This document shows positions 26,397 through 36,139 of a DNA stretch of 64,000 nt, in pieces. The notes below the pieces were generated by a model. It saw only the letters and a program-made list of their open reading frames with translations, was not told the DNA's origin and made no database searches. Numbering within the stretch: position 1 is the stretch's first letter; every line of letters begins with the position of its first letter. Where the stretch lies: assembly GCA_023392595.1 (NCBI GenBank), contig JAEVYU010000029.1:1-64000 (forward strand). Direction: 5' to 3'. The translations under genes were made by a program, and so were the position numbers. Source of the stretch: Bacillota bacterium. Its GTDB lineage: Bacteria > Bacillota > UBA4882 > UBA8346.

Positions 26397-27572
26397 TCAT
26401 TGAATGGATGTACCGGAGGAAATTGTGGTAGTACTATCAACCACATTTTTATAAAGCCTCAATAAATCTTCCACGGAGCACTCGCCCTTTTTTTGGGTGG
26501 ATAATTCCCGCAATTTTTGCAGTAAAATATTTGCCAAAGGCTGATCAACAACAAAGCCGTTTTTTTGAAGAATGTGTTGAATTGAAGCTGTTCCCGAATG
26601 TTTTCCAATCATAAATTCGGGAGGAATACGGCCGATCAGTTCGGCAGAAAAAGGCTCATAGGTCTGCCGATTCTTTAAAAGAGCATGACAATGAATTCCC
26701 GATTCATGGGAAAAGACCGACTTACCCGTTATCGGTTTGTTTTTCGGAATCGGTTGTTTGGATGCTTTAGCCACAATTTCACAAAGTTCCATGAGCCTTG
26801 ATGAACCGATTGGGCATTGATGGATTCCGGTTACCTTTAAAGCCATAACCACTTCTTCCAAGGCGGCATTCCCAGCCCGTTCACCGAGGCCGTTTATGGT
26901 GACACTGGCGCTGTGCGCTCCGGATTCAAGCGCGGTAATCGTATTGGCGGTTGCCATTCCCAAATCGTTGTGACCGTGAAACTCAAAATCCATTGCGGGA
27001 AATTCGGCATGCAGCCGGTTTAATAAAAAAGCGGTTTTGAGAGGTGTTAAAATACCGACAGTATCGGCTATCCGTACCCTCTTTGTGCCCAAATCAACGG
27101 CATAAGCAATAAATTTGTTTAAAAAATCATCATCCGCCCGGGATGCATCCTGAGCGCCAACCGACAAAAATGAAAACCGACTTCCTGCATACGGCAATAC
27201 TTCGCGCATTTGGTTAAAAACCCAATCACAATCCCTGCCGAGAGCTTGCAAATGGATGGCGGATACCGGAAAAGAGAGATGAATTCCCTGAGTCCCGCAT
27301 TGGGTGGCTTTGTCAATATCGGAAATCGTCCCACGGCACCAGCATGTTAAACGAGTGAATAAATTTTTCCCGACAATTGCTTGAATATCCTCGATTTCAG
27401 TTTGGCCCATTGCGGGAGTTCCAACTTCCAGTTCGGGAATACCCATATCCGCTAATATTTGGGCAATTTGAATTTTTTCCTCGCGGTAAAAAACGACCCC
27501 CGGGGCTTGTTCGCCGTCTCGGAGGGTACTATCAATCAACCAAGGACTGCAAGGGTTCTTTATATCTGACAT
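26397..27572 (-). CDS. nifV: Homocitrate synthase
   Basis: 391 residues of the DRE-TIM family. The metal and substrate motif STLRDGEQAPGVVF is at the N-terminus; FEFHGHNDLGMATAN carries the HxH metal ligands, and NGLGERAGNAALEEV is diagnostic for NifV/isopropylmalate synthase relatives. It lacks the long C-terminal regulatory domain of LeuA. NifV condenses acetyl-CoA and 2-oxoglutarate to homocitrate, the organic ligand of FeMo-co. As the last gene of the nif cluster, 90 bases after the ferredoxin gene, with GGAGG five bases before the ATG, the NifV role is secure by context. Confidence 0.94.
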   Translation of the reverse strand: MSDIKNPCSPWLIDSTLRDGEQAPGVVFYREEKIQIAQILADMGIPELEVGTPAMGQTEIEDIQAIVGKNLFTRLTCWCRGTISDIDKATQCGTQGIHLSFPVSAIHLQALGRDCDWVFNQMREVLPYAGSRFSFLSVGAQDASRADDDFLNKFIAYAVDLGTKRVRIADTVGILTPLKTAFLLNRLHAEFPAMDFEFHGHNDLGMATANTITALESGAHSASVTINGLGERAGNAALEEVVMALKVTGIHQCPIGSSRLMELCEIVAKASKQPIPKNKPITGKSVFSHESGIHCHALLKNRQTYEPFSAELIGRIPPEFMIGKHSGTASIQHILQKNGFVVDQPLANILLQKLRELSTQKKGECSVEDLLRLYKNVVDSTTTISSGTSIQ

Positions 27573-27662
27573 CCGGACCTCCTAAAACACCTGAAAATCA
27601 GCAAGAAAATATTGCGGATTTTCTATTCGCCTTAAGGCGGGGTTGGATATTAGCCTTTTGGA

Positions 27663-27965
27663 TTATTTTAGTAAATATTTTTCCGCAGCCTCATCATTTT
27701 CCAAGGCATCCAGTATCTCGTCAATAGTGCTTTCACTCAAACCGCCGTACCAATACCCTTCCGGGTAGATTACCATCGCCGGTCCGCGATCACATACTTT
27801 TAAACAACCGGTATTGGTCACCAGAATGTTTTCCATCCCCCGGTCATTGATCTCCGATTGTAAATATTGAATTAAACCGGCGGCGTTTTTACTGCAAAAT
27901 CCCTTAGGCTCTCCGCTAATTCTTGAACTTGAACAGACAAAAATGTGATGCTTTGGTTTTTCCAT
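27663..27965 (-). CDS. Thioredoxin-like [2Fe-2S] ferredoxin
   Basis: 100 residues. Four cysteines in the pattern C-x11/12-C (VCSSSR...GFCSK) and, about 30 residues later, C-x3-C (TGCLKVC) define the Shethna-type, thioredoxin-fold [2Fe-2S] ferredoxin. It follows nifB by 120 bases and precedes nifV. In other diazotrophs such ferredoxins sit in nif clusters and are linked to electron supply for nitrogenase or cofactor assembly. The second ATG (27965) has GGGAGG eight bases upstream; the TTG before it is less likely. Confidence 0.92.
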   Translation of the reverse strand: MEKPKHHIFVCSSSRISGEPKGFCSKNAAGLIQYLQSEINDRGMENILVTNTGCLKVCDRGPAMVIYPEGYWYGGLSESTIDEILDALENDEAAEKYLLK

Positions 27966-28089
27966 CAATGATTCCTCCCTAAAATTTTTTTATTTCATGC
28001 ATAGACTTCAATTACGACAAGTTCTCTTTTTGAAAACAATTCATTCTAAAATTTGTTTGAACTTCAACACAAAGCTTCACAGGCGCGCA

Positions 28090-29349
28090 TTAACCGCAAC
28101 CCATCCCGCCTCCCGAACAATCACCGCAACCTGATTTACGGGTGCAGGCACTGTGAGGCATCTTTCCGGCGAAGACAAGTTTCAATTCATCTCCGATCAA
28201 TCCTTCGGTCGTAAAAATGGTAATTCCGTCATGTTCCAATATTTCCCGCGGGCTTTCTCCGATCCCGCTGACCAAAAGGCACCGGCAGTCATGAAGAATT
28301 TGAGCTAAGTCCAGCCAACGCTGTTTACCGCTTCCCGGCTCAGGCGTTTCCCTGGTTTCTATGAGCTTAAAATCGCTGCCGGTTTTCTCGTAGACCAAGA
28401 GACGGTCTGCTTCGCCTAAATGCTGATTGATTAAGACTCCTTCCATACTGGCGACGGCCACGTAAGGGCGATCATCGCCGGGAGCCACGGTTAACCGGGA
28501 ACTTTCAGACAAATATTGTTGACATTGAGCATTCATCGATTCACCCAATAAACCAACCGCATCCGCTCTACAGCGGGTACAATGTTCCATCTGGGGAAGA
28601 TATTCCTTAACTTCACTTCGGACTTGTTGAACCATATCCGCCGAGGGTTCCTCGATATCTTGAAAAACGGTATCTTCTGTCGGCAACAATGGAATACAGT
28701 TCATAATATCCGCGCCAAGCTCCGCCATTTTCGCCGCTACTTCCGGAATGTGTTGGTCATTGATGCCCGGAATAATCAAAGTATTGATTTTCACGGTCAT
28801 GCCGGATTTTTTAAGAGAACGGACCGCCTCCAACTGTCTTTCCAAAATAACTTCCGCTCCTTTTTGACCACGGTAAATGACCTTGCCATCCCTGACCCAG
28901 GAATAAACCTTCGCTCCTATGACCGGATCAATCGCATTGATCGTTATCGTGACGTGACTCACCTGCAAATTAACCAGTTCACCGATATAGGGATTAATAT
29001 TGAGTCCGTTGGTAGAGACACAAAGAAGCATATCCGGGTATTTTTCTCTAACCAAACGGAGCGTTTTTAGAGTTTCTACCGGATTGGCAAAGGGATCCCC
29101 CGGTCCCGCAATACCCACCACTGCAATCCGAGAATCCAGGATAACGACTTTTTCCAAATAAAGCAAGGCTTGATTTGGATTGAGCGTCGCTGTGGTCACT
29201 CCGGGCCTGTTTTCATTGGCGCAATTATATTTACGATTACAGTAATTGCACTGAATGTTACATTTTGGCGCAACCGGCAAATGAATCCTGCCGAATTGGT
29301 GGCGCGCATCCCGATTAAAGCAGGGGTGATTGATAATACTTCTCTCCAT
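28090..29349 (-). CDS. nifB: FeMo-co biosynthesis radical SAM protein NifB, with NifX-like domain
   Basis: About 419 residues. The radical SAM cluster motif CNIQCNYCNRKYNC lies near residue 33, followed by VGIAGPGDPFANP. After residue 300 a NifX/NafY-like domain follows (GVLINQHLGEADRLLVY; GKQRWLDLAQIL), and the protein ends with a cysteine-rich tail (SGCGDCSGGGMGCG). NifB builds the 8Fe-9S-C core of FeMo-co. The ATG at 29349 (second Met cluster) follows GAGG by nine bases; 29364 is the other possible start. The domain fusion explains the absence of a separate nifX gene in this cluster. Confidence 0.95.
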   Translation of the reverse strand: MERSIINHPCFNRDARHQFGRIHLPVAPKCNIQCNYCNRKYNCANENRPGVTTATLNPNQALLYLEKVVILDSRIAVVGIAGPGDPFANPVETLKTLRLVREKYPDMLLCVSTNGLNINPYIGELVNLQVSHVTITINAIDPVIGAKVYSWVRDGKVIYRGQKGAEVILERQLEAVRSLKKSGMTVKINTLIIPGINDQHIPEVAAKMAELGADIMNCIPLLPTEDTVFQDIEEPSADMVQQVRSEVKEYLPQMEHCTRCRADAVGLLGESMNAQCQQYLSESSRLTVAPGDDRPYVAVASMEGVLINQHLGEADRLLVYEKTGSDFKLIETRETPEPGSGKQRWLDLAQILHDCRCLLVSGIGESPREILEHDGITIFTTEGLIGDELKLVFAGKMPHSACTRKSGCGDCSGGGMGCG

Positions 29350-29418
29350 CTCCATCATCCTCATTTTTGGAAATTATAATTTGCATTAAATTTCGGTTTG
29401 CAAACTATACAAAAAAAA

Positions 29419-30786
29419 TCACATATAACTATATCCAACAGCTGAATCGTCTTGCTTCTTTTCAAGCAGGGCATTCACAATCCGATCGAAAAGTTCCTGA
29501 GCTCCCCGGTAACCCAAATGGAGTATCCTTTGGCCGCCGATTCGATCATGAATCGGAAATCCCACCCTTACCAGGGGAACGTTTAATTTTCGGGAGCTTT
29601 GATAACCTTTACTGTTGCCTATAAAGAGATCCGCTCCCAGTTTTTCTGCTTCGGAGCCGATTTCCATAAAATCCACTCCCTGCTTAACAATAATTTTACC
29701 ATCCAACTCAGGGGCGACTTCGCGGATGGCTTTAGCCAACCGGCCGCTGGTACCGCCGGAAGCGCATAAAACAGGAACCATCCCGATTTCGTTTAAAAAG
29801 CTAACCAGTCCGACCACTAAATCTTCTTCTCCATAAACGACGGCCCTTTTTTCAAAAACGTATTTATGACCATCAATATATGAATCAACGAGGCGGCCTC
29901 GTTCCAATTCATATTTAACAGGGAAAGAAGCAGCGGCATAAGTTTTCAAGAGTTCAAGGAAAAGATCGGTTTCGCGAATCCCGATAGGCATTCCCAACTG
30001 AAAACGAAGCGTCTTAAATCGGTCCCGCAGTATGGTTCCGGTTGTGAAATCCGGCTCGAGAGTCCGGCCCAATTCAATCGTTGCCTGGGAAGATCCCATG
30101 GTTTGGATGGCCCCAACGGTTGTTCCGCCGCCGGGAATTTTTTGATAGTCATCCCAAGTCGGACCATCAAGCGTTTCGGAGTAATCCGGCAACATAACAT
30201 ATTCCAAATGCAAATCCGCCAATATTTCCTTCAGATAGCGTAAATCCGCAGGAGAAACAAATCCGGGCAAAATATTCAATTGCTTTTTAGGGGTGCCTGC
30301 TTTGGCCAGAGTATCAACTGCAGCCCGGGTTACTGCATGAAATCCATCCATGTGAGTCCCTTTATAACTGGGAGTGGACATATGGATGACAAATGGATGA
30401 TCCACGGCGGTATCTTCTTTTTGATAATTCCGGATTAGGGTTGCGACATCCTCGCCAATCGTCTCGCTTAAACAAGTCGTAGCGACTCCAATGATTTTTG
30501 GATGATATTGAGTCGTGACATTTCGTAATCCGGTGGATAAATTCAGCCCGCCTCCAAAAATGGTGGTATTCTCCGTAAAATTAGAAGAAGCGATATCAAT
30601 AGGTTCCCGAAAATGGCTGATGAGATAACGGCGAATGTAAGTCGCGCAACCTTGGGAACCATGCAATAAGGTCATGGCGTTTTCGATACCTTTCATTGCA
30701 ACGCAAGCCCCAAGAGGGGTACATAGTTTACAAGCGTTGGTGGTAACTGCAGAGGCGTTTTTCAAAATCTCATTCTCATTGACCAT
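29419..30786 (-). CDS. nifN: FeMo-co scaffold subunit NifN
   Basis: 455 residues of the nitrogenase component 1 family. ACKLCTPLGACVAMKGIE, HGSQGCATYIRRYL and TTCLSETIGEDV align with the cluster-binding regions of NifK-like proteins. With NifE it forms the scaffold where FeMo-co is finished. The frame is open to 30978, overlapping the end of nifE, but the ATG at 30786 has AGGAGG ten bases upstream and begins at the expected point of homology (MVNENEILKNAS). The true gap to nifE is 91 bases. Confidence 0.95.
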   Translation of the reverse strand: MVNENEILKNASAVTTNACKLCTPLGACVAMKGIENAMTLLHGSQGCATYIRRYLISHFREPIDIASSNFTENTTIFGGGLNLSTGLRNVTTQYHPKIIGVATTCLSETIGEDVATLIRNYQKEDTAVDHPFVIHMSTPSYKGTHMDGFHAVTRAAVDTLAKAGTPKKQLNILPGFVSPADLRYLKEILADLHLEYVMLPDYSETLDGPTWDDYQKIPGGGTTVGAIQTMGSSQATIELGRTLEPDFTTGTILRDRFKTLRFQLGMPIGIRETDLFLELLKTYAAASFPVKYELERGRLVDSYIDGHKYVFEKRAVVYGEEDLVVGLVSFLNEIGMVPVLCASGGTSGRLAKAIREVAPELDGKIIVKQGVDFMEIGSEAEKLGADLFIGNSKGYQSSRKLNVPLVRVGFPIHDRIGGQRILHLGYRGAQELFDRIVNALLEKKQDDSAVGYSYM

Positions 30787-30877
30787 TGTTAAGCTTCCTC
30801 CTATCCGTGCGCTACTAAACATATTTTTACAACCCCAATTACGAATGCAACCGCAAAGAGCTTCATTACGGCACCGA

Positions 30878-32251
30878 TTAAGCGCCGGCCTCGATACCCT
30901 CATTATCCTTAAAGCCTCGGCGGCGCGATACAAATTTCCAAACCGGACTTTGGACGGATGAATAAATCTCTTCCGCAAAATTCAACATTCCACTAAATCC
31001 GGCCAAAGGGATCTTTCGTTCATGGTTGTGATCACAAAAGCCAATACCCATTTTATAAGCCAAAGGACGTTCTTTGACACCGCCGATAAACAAATCAACT
31101 TCTTTTTCCTGTAAAAATTGGGACAATTCCAAAGGATTAGAGTCATCAACAATAATGGTTCCCTCATCGCACAAGCTTTGTAACTGTTGATAATCATCTT
31201 TGTTTCCGGTTTGGGAACCGACCATCACAACTTTCATGCCAAGGAGCCGCAATGCCCTGACTAAGGCGAAGGCCTTAAACGCTCCTCCAACGTAAACGGC
31301 GGCTTTTTTACCGGTTAATTTTGCTTTATATTCCTGCAACTTGGGGTAAATAGCCTCAATCTCTTCCCGTACCAATTTTTGAGTCCTCTTCATCAGTTCG
31401 GGATCTTTAAAGAAACGGGCGACACTGTATAAAGCTTCCGAAACATCCTCAATCCCGAAATAGGCAACTCGGAGATAAGGAGTTCCATAATGCTCTTCAA
31501 ACATTTTTGCCAAATGGACCATGGAACCGGAACACTGAACAACATTCAGAGCCGCTCCATGGGAGCGCTGAATCTCTTCAATTCTGGCATCCCCCGTCAA
31601 ACAGGAAACCACCTGAACTCCCATTTTTTCGTAATACGAACGAATAATCCAACTTTCGCCGGCCACATTAAACTCACCCATAATGTTAATACTATATTTA
31701 GAAATATTTTCGAGTGGTTTCGTTCCGGTCAATTTAAATAAAGCGCCACAGGCAGCCCGGTAGCCATCCTTTTTTGTACCTTTGAACCCTTCCGAATCCA
31801 CCGGTAAAACCGGAATGCCCTTTTCCAGGCTAACCTTTTTACAGATAGCCGCCACATCATCACCGATGATTCCGATGATGCAGGTGGAATAAACAAAAGC
31901 AGCTTTCGGCTGATAGCGGTCGATTAATTCAATCAAAGCCGCATACAATTTCTTTTCGCCGCCGGAAATCACATCAAGTTCCTGCAAATCGGTGGAAAAG
32001 CTTAAACGATGTAACTCCGGACCCGAGGAGAGCGCCCCTCGAATATCCCAGGTATAAGCGGCGCAGCCGATGGGTCCGTGGACCAGATGAACCGCATCGG
32101 CGATTGGATATAAAACCACCCGGGAACCGCAAAATACGCAAGCCCGCTGGCTGACGGAACCAGCTAAACTTGGTTTACTGCACTCCATCTCGAATGGGGT
32201 TGACGCCCCTTTCTTAAAAATTTGTTTTTGCCGTTGTTCCAATACAGCCAT
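30878..32251 (-). CDS. nifE: FeMo-co scaffold subunit NifE
   Basis: 457 residues. AFE-type start RACVFCGSRVVLYPIADAVH, then HGPIGCAAYTWDIRGA and STCIIGIIGDDVAAIC follow the NifD-like pattern of NifE. The FeMo-co His of NifD is not expected here. It pairs with NifN encoded next. AAGGAG lies nine bases before the ATG. The last residues (RRGFKDNEGIEAGA) form a basic-acidic tail beyond the usual conserved end. Confidence 0.95.
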   Translation of the reverse strand: MAVLEQRQKQIFKKGASTPFEMECSKPSLAGSVSQRACVFCGSRVVLYPIADAVHLVHGPIGCAAYTWDIRGALSSGPELHRLSFSTDLQELDVISGGEKKLYAALIELIDRYQPKAAFVYSTCIIGIIGDDVAAICKKVSLEKGIPVLPVDSEGFKGTKKDGYRAACGALFKLTGTKPLENISKYSINIMGEFNVAGESWIIRSYYEKMGVQVVSCLTGDARIEEIQRSHGAALNVVQCSGSMVHLAKMFEEHYGTPYLRVAYFGIEDVSEALYSVARFFKDPELMKRTQKLVREEIEAIYPKLQEYKAKLTGKKAAVYVGGAFKAFALVRALRLLGMKVVMVGSQTGNKDDYQQLQSLCDEGTIIVDDSNPLELSQFLQEKEVDLFIGGVKERPLAYKMGIGFCDHNHERKIPLAGFSGMLNFAEEIYSSVQSPVWKFVSRRRGFKDNEGIEAGA

Positions 32252-32285
32252 TTGGACTCACTCCTTATCTTGAATAGTAAATCGA

Positions 32286-33662
32286 TTACATCTGTAACTC
32301 GATAGTCGTATCATCAGCATCACGATCCTGACGATCCATGAAAACGTCTAGGATTTTTTCAACCAGTCTCATTCCGCCCCGGTAACCCACAGTCGGGAAT
32401 AAGCTATGACCAATCCGGTCTTCGATCGGGAACCCGAAGCGAACGAAAGGAATGTCTTCATCCTTGGCAATATATTTGCAATAAGTATTCCCGATGATTA
32501 AATCAACGGGTTCGTTCTTGATCCATTGATGCAATAAAAACATATCACCGGCTGCACGCACATTGACGTTTGGAACTGAATCTTTTAGAATTTCCCGGAT
32601 TTTTCCTTCAAAAGCTTTACCTGGAGTACCGGTAACGATATGAACCGGCTTCATATCCAGTTCCAGCATAAACTGAGTTAAGGCAATTAACTGATCCGGA
32701 TCGCCCACCAAAGCCACTTTTTTGTGGTAAAAATATTGCTGCATATCTGTGATCACATCCACCATCCGGCCACGTTCTTCCGTGATAGAATCCGGCACAT
32801 TGACCCCAGCCACAGTCCGCATGGTATTGATAAAATTATCAGTCGCTTGAATTCCAATCGGTAAATCGAGAATACTACATTTGACCTTGCATTTAGCATC
32901 CAACGCTTCCGCAGCCGGCCCCGAGGCTAACGAGCCCAAAGCGATAGTTGCTTTACTGTCACCGGTGCTTTTCAGTTCGGGAATGGTGACTCCACCTTTG
33001 GGAAACATACGGTATTTACCGGTTTGAGGTGTATCCAGCACGTCGGAAGTATCCGGAAAAAGAACGATCTTAATTCCCATTTCTTTGGCCAAACGTTTAA
33101 TTTCGCGCATATCCGAAGGTTCAACCCAGCCGGGAATCACGTTAATCTGATTTTTCTGAACCCCGGTTTTTTCTGAAAAATAATCAACCATTCCCCGGAC
33201 CATATTGGCAAAACCCGTAACATGAGAGCCAACATAACTTGGGGTATTGGTATGGATTACATACTTGCCTTGGGGTATCTTCCCCTCTTCTCTAGCCTTG
33301 GCTACAATTTGAGGAATATCATCACCGATAGTCTCGGATAAGCAAGTAGTATGAACTGCGATGACATCGGGTTTATAAATACTGAAAATGTTTCCGATCG
33401 CTTCGAGCAGATTGGCTTGACCTCCGAAAACCGATGAACCTTCAGTAAATGAGCTGGTTCCAGCCATGACCGGTTCTTTATAATGGCGGGTCAAGGTGCT
33501 CCGGTGATATGCACAGCATCCCTGGGAACCATGACTTTGAGGCAAACAATTATGAATACCCAAAGCCGCATACATTGCGCCAATCGGCTGGCAAGTCTTG
33601 GCGGGATTGACCATTAAAGCTTCACGTGTTTTAATTTCTTTGGGTGTATGGCGTAATAGCAT
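32286..33662 (-). CDS. nifK: Nitrogenase molybdenum-iron protein beta chain
   Basis: 458 residues, the shorter clostridial form lacking the N-terminal extension of Azotobacter NifK. The P-cluster cysteines lie in NPAKTCQPIGAMYAALG, SHGSQGCCAYHRS and TTCLSETIGDDIPQI. ALGSLASGPAAEAL and GTPGKAFEGKI are further family segments. It forms the alpha2-beta2 MoFe protein with NifD. AAGGAG precedes the ATG by eight bases, and the gene lies 50 bases after nifD. Confidence 0.97.
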   Translation of the reverse strand: MLLRHTPKEIKTREALMVNPAKTCQPIGAMYAALGIHNCLPQSHGSQGCCAYHRSTLTRHYKEPVMAGTSSFTEGSSVFGGQANLLEAIGNIFSIYKPDVIAVHTTCLSETIGDDIPQIVAKAREEGKIPQGKYVIHTNTPSYVGSHVTGFANMVRGMVDYFSEKTGVQKNQINVIPGWVEPSDMREIKRLAKEMGIKIVLFPDTSDVLDTPQTGKYRMFPKGGVTIPELKSTGDSKATIALGSLASGPAAEALDAKCKVKCSILDLPIGIQATDNFINTMRTVAGVNVPDSITEERGRMVDVITDMQQYFYHKKVALVGDPDQLIALTQFMLELDMKPVHIVTGTPGKAFEGKIREILKDSVPNVNVRAAGDMFLLHQWIKNEPVDLIIGNTYCKYIAKDEDIPFVRFGFPIEDRIGHSLFPTVGYRGGMRLVEKILDVFMDRQDRDADDTTIELQM

Positions 33663-33712
33663 TTTACACTCTCCTTTGAAAAAACTTAACTCCCGGCTTG
33701 ATCAATATTCGT

Positions 33713-35338
33713 TTATCCGTTGACATTAAAAGAGGCAATTAATTCCGGATCTTTTTGCCATGGCGCTTCAATTAGGTGCCATATTCTGGTATTTACCATG
33801 CGATCGATTTCATTATAAAAATTGATTGCACCTTTAAATCCGGCATAGGGTCCGCTATAATCATAGTTATGAAGCTGTTTACAAGGGATACCCCACTTTT
33901 GAATCACATACTTTTCTTTGATCCCGGCACAAAATACCGAAGGTTTGTAGATTTCCAGCAACCGTTCCGTTTCATAATGGCTGATATCGTCAATAATGAG
34001 AGATTTTTGATCCATTTCTTCCATCATTCCGTCATAATCTTTAAACCGAAAACCTTTTTCCTCTAAAGCTTTGATTTCTTCCTCGCTCTTCCGCGGCCGG
34101 TATAATTCCGGATCAGGCTCAACTTCCAACTGCTCGATATTCCGGCTGTCTGCATCCACTTTCATGGTGGGGATCACCCGGCGGCCTTCATAATCATCCC
34201 GATGGGCAAATTCATAGCCGGCTGCTACCGTCTTCATGCCGATATCTGTAAATAAATCTTGATAATGATGAGCCCTGGATCCACCAACAAAGAGCATGGC
34301 AGTCTTTCCTTCACAGCGGGAACGAACATCATCCTGGACCGTTTTAACCTTTGCCATTTCTTCGGCGATAACTTCTTCCACTTTCCGGGTCAGTTCAGGG
34401 TCATCAAAGTAAGCGGCAATTTTCCGAAGAGTCTTGGCGGTACTTTCTGCCCCGATAAAATTACCTTTGATCCAGGGGATACCATATTTAGCCTCCATCA
34501 TTTCGGCTACATAATTAATGGAGCGATGGCACATGACCACATTCAAGTCTGCGGTATGGGAATTGGCAAATTGCTCATAGGTGGAATTACCACTAAAGGT
34601 GGCAATCAATTTAATCCCAGTCTTAGCAATGAGATCTTCAATCACAAAAGCATCGCCGCCGATATTATACTCACCCATTACATTAATTTTAAATTTATCT
34701 TCGTGGGGTGTATCATCCAGACCAATGATATGTTTAAACAATTGGTTATTAGCTATATGATGTCCGGCCGACTGACTGACACCTTTATACCCTTCACAAC
34801 TAAAACCAAAAATATTGATTCCCAATTCTTCTTTCATTTCCCGGGCTACAGCATGAACATCGTCACCAATTAATCCGACCGGGCAGGTGGAGAAGATACC
34901 GATGGCTTTAGGCTTAAATATTTCATAAGCTTCACGGATGGCTTGTTTCAGCTTTTTTTCACCGCCGAAGACGATATTCTCTTCCTGCATGTCGGTGGAA
35001 AAACAATAAGTTATAAAATTGGCATCTTCATCACCCTCTGGACGAGTTTGATTTCGGCGAGTCAGCCAACTGTAAAAACCGCATCCAATCGGGCCATGGG
35101 TAATATTTAAAATATCCCGGGTCGGTCCAAGCACCACACCTTTACATCCGGCATAAGTACAGCCACGTTGGGTAATGATTCCCGGGATGGTTCTTACATT
35201 GGACTCAACTGGGGGCATAAGCACCGGATCCGGTTCATTTAAAACCATATGTTTTTGGCGTTTTCGGGCTACCTTCGCCGGATATGACTTTAATATCTCA
35301 TCTTTGACTTCTTGGGCATCAGGTTTTTTATTGATCAC
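33713..35338 (-). CDS. nifD: Nitrogenase molybdenum-iron protein alpha chain
   Basis: 541 residues. P-cluster cysteines are in QRGCTYAGCKGVV, THGPIGCGFYSW and FSTCPVGLIGDD. The FeMo-co ligands are the Cys in VVMCHRSINYV and the His in KQLHNYDYSGPYAGFKGA. An insertion of roughly 50 residues after VIPTMKVDADSRN (acidic, DPELYRPRKSEEEIKALEEK) is typical of clostridial NifD and absent from Azotobacter. These residues point to the Mo enzyme rather than VnfD or AnfD. The preferred start is GTG at 35338 with GGAGG eight bases upstream; the GTG at 35347 overlaps that site. Confidence 0.96.
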   Translation of the reverse strand: MINKKPDAQEVKDEILKSYPAKVARKRQKHMVLNEPDPVLMPPVESNVRTIPGIITQRGCTYAGCKGVVLGPTRDILNITHGPIGCGFYSWLTRRNQTRPEGDEDANFITYCFSTDMQEENIVFGGEKKLKQAIREAYEIFKPKAIGIFSTCPVGLIGDDVHAVAREMKEELGINIFGFSCEGYKGVSQSAGHHIANNQLFKHIIGLDDTPHEDKFKINVMGEYNIGGDAFVIEDLIAKTGIKLIATFSGNSTYEQFANSHTADLNVVMCHRSINYVAEMMEAKYGIPWIKGNFIGAESTAKTLRKIAAYFDDPELTRKVEEVIAEEMAKVKTVQDDVRSRCEGKTAMLFVGGSRAHHYQDLFTDIGMKTVAAGYEFAHRDDYEGRRVIPTMKVDADSRNIEQLEVEPDPELYRPRKSEEEIKALEEKGFRFKDYDGMMEEMDQKSLIIDDISHYETERLLEIYKPSVFCAGIKEKYVIQKWGIPCKQLHNYDYSGPYAGFKGAINFYNEIDRMVNTRIWHLIEAPWQKDPELIASFNVNG

Positions 35339-35371
35339 CAGGTCCACCTCCGCAATTAATATTAATGTTAA

Positions 35372-35752
35372 TCAATCATCGAGTACTTCATCGCCAGACT
35401 CACCCGTTCGGACCCTGATGGCATCCAAAACCGGATTCACAAAAATCTTACCGTCTCCGGGTTGACCTGTCTTGTTTGTTTCAATGATCGTTTGGACAAC
35501 TGTCTGAACCAGTTTATCAGGTACCACAACCATTAATAGTCTTTTAGGGATTAAACGCGGGCCTTTACCAAGCTGGGAAATGGCCTCATCATACCCAGCC
35601 CCGGCCCCCTCCAATACCTTAAAGTCAACTTGCCCCTTCCCTCTTCCGACCACGTTTCCAGTGGCGGTAAAAGAGGATATTCCCGCATCCACAAGAGCTT
35701 TTTTGGTTTTATTCATCATGTTAATCCGAATCATCGCCATTACTTCTTGCAT
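35372..35752 (-). CDS. nifI2: PII-family nitrogenase regulator NifI2
   Basis: 126 residues, GlnB/PII fold. It has a long T-loop-like insert around VVGRGKGQVDFKVLEGAG and the family end FVNPVLDAIRVRTGESGDEVL (one more residue pattern split over the C-terminus). In methanogens and clostridia NifI1 and NifI2 form a complex that binds the MoFe protein and blocks it when nitrogen is plentiful; 2-oxoglutarate and ATP relieve it. Location between nifI1 and nifD is the standard arrangement. GGTGG lies seven bases before the ATG. Confidence 0.92.
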   Translation of the reverse strand: MQEVMAMIRINMMNKTKKALVDAGISSFTATGNVVGRGKGQVDFKVLEGAGAGYDEAISQLGKGPRLIPKRLLMVVVPDKLVQTVVQTIIETNKTGQPGDGKIFVNPVLDAIRVRTGESGDEVLDD

Positions 35753-35780
35753 GGAGCTGCCACCTTTCCAAATTCTTAAT

Positions 35781-36107
35781 TCAGGATTCCTTTACTCCCG
35801 AGCTCACTGTGTAAACTTCCGCTACCGGTAAAACGAATATTTTACCATCTCCAAAGGAACCTTTCTCTCCGGTGCGGGCATTTTCCAAAATTGTATTAAT
35901 GACAAAATCTTTATCGCTATCAGGAACCACCATGATTAACAATTCCTTGGGCAGTTCATCATAATGAACTTCTCCGACTTTCAAACCCCGTTGTTTCCCT
36001 CTTCCAAAAACAGCAACCTTGGTAACGGCCGGAAATCCGGCATCCATTAAAGCGGCGAGCACATTATCACATTTCTCGGGACGGACAATCGCTTTGATCA
36101 TTAACAT
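35781..36107 (-). CDS. nifI1: PII-family nitrogenase regulator NifI1
   Basis: 108 residues, PII fold: MIKAIVRPEKCDNVLAALMD at the start, VAVFGRGKQRGLKVGEVHYD for the T-loop region, TGEKGSFGDGKIFVLPVAEV at the end. It works with NifI2 in switching off nitrogenase activity. The gene lies 32 bases after nifH and 28 before nifI2, so all three are in one transcript. Confidence 0.93.
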   Translation of the reverse strand: MLMIKAIVRPEKCDNVLAALMDAGFPAVTKVAVFGRGKQRGLKVGEVHYDELPKELLIMVVPDSDKDFVINTILENARTGEKGSFGDGKIFVLPVAEVYTVSSGVKES

Positions 36108-36139
36108 ATCATTTTTCCCCCTTATCTTTTTTTGACTTT

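Noticed and set aside
30787..30978. An N-terminal extension of NifN overlapping nifE
   Set aside because: The extension is nifE sequence in another frame; a strong AGGAGG and the homology start place the ATG at 30786.
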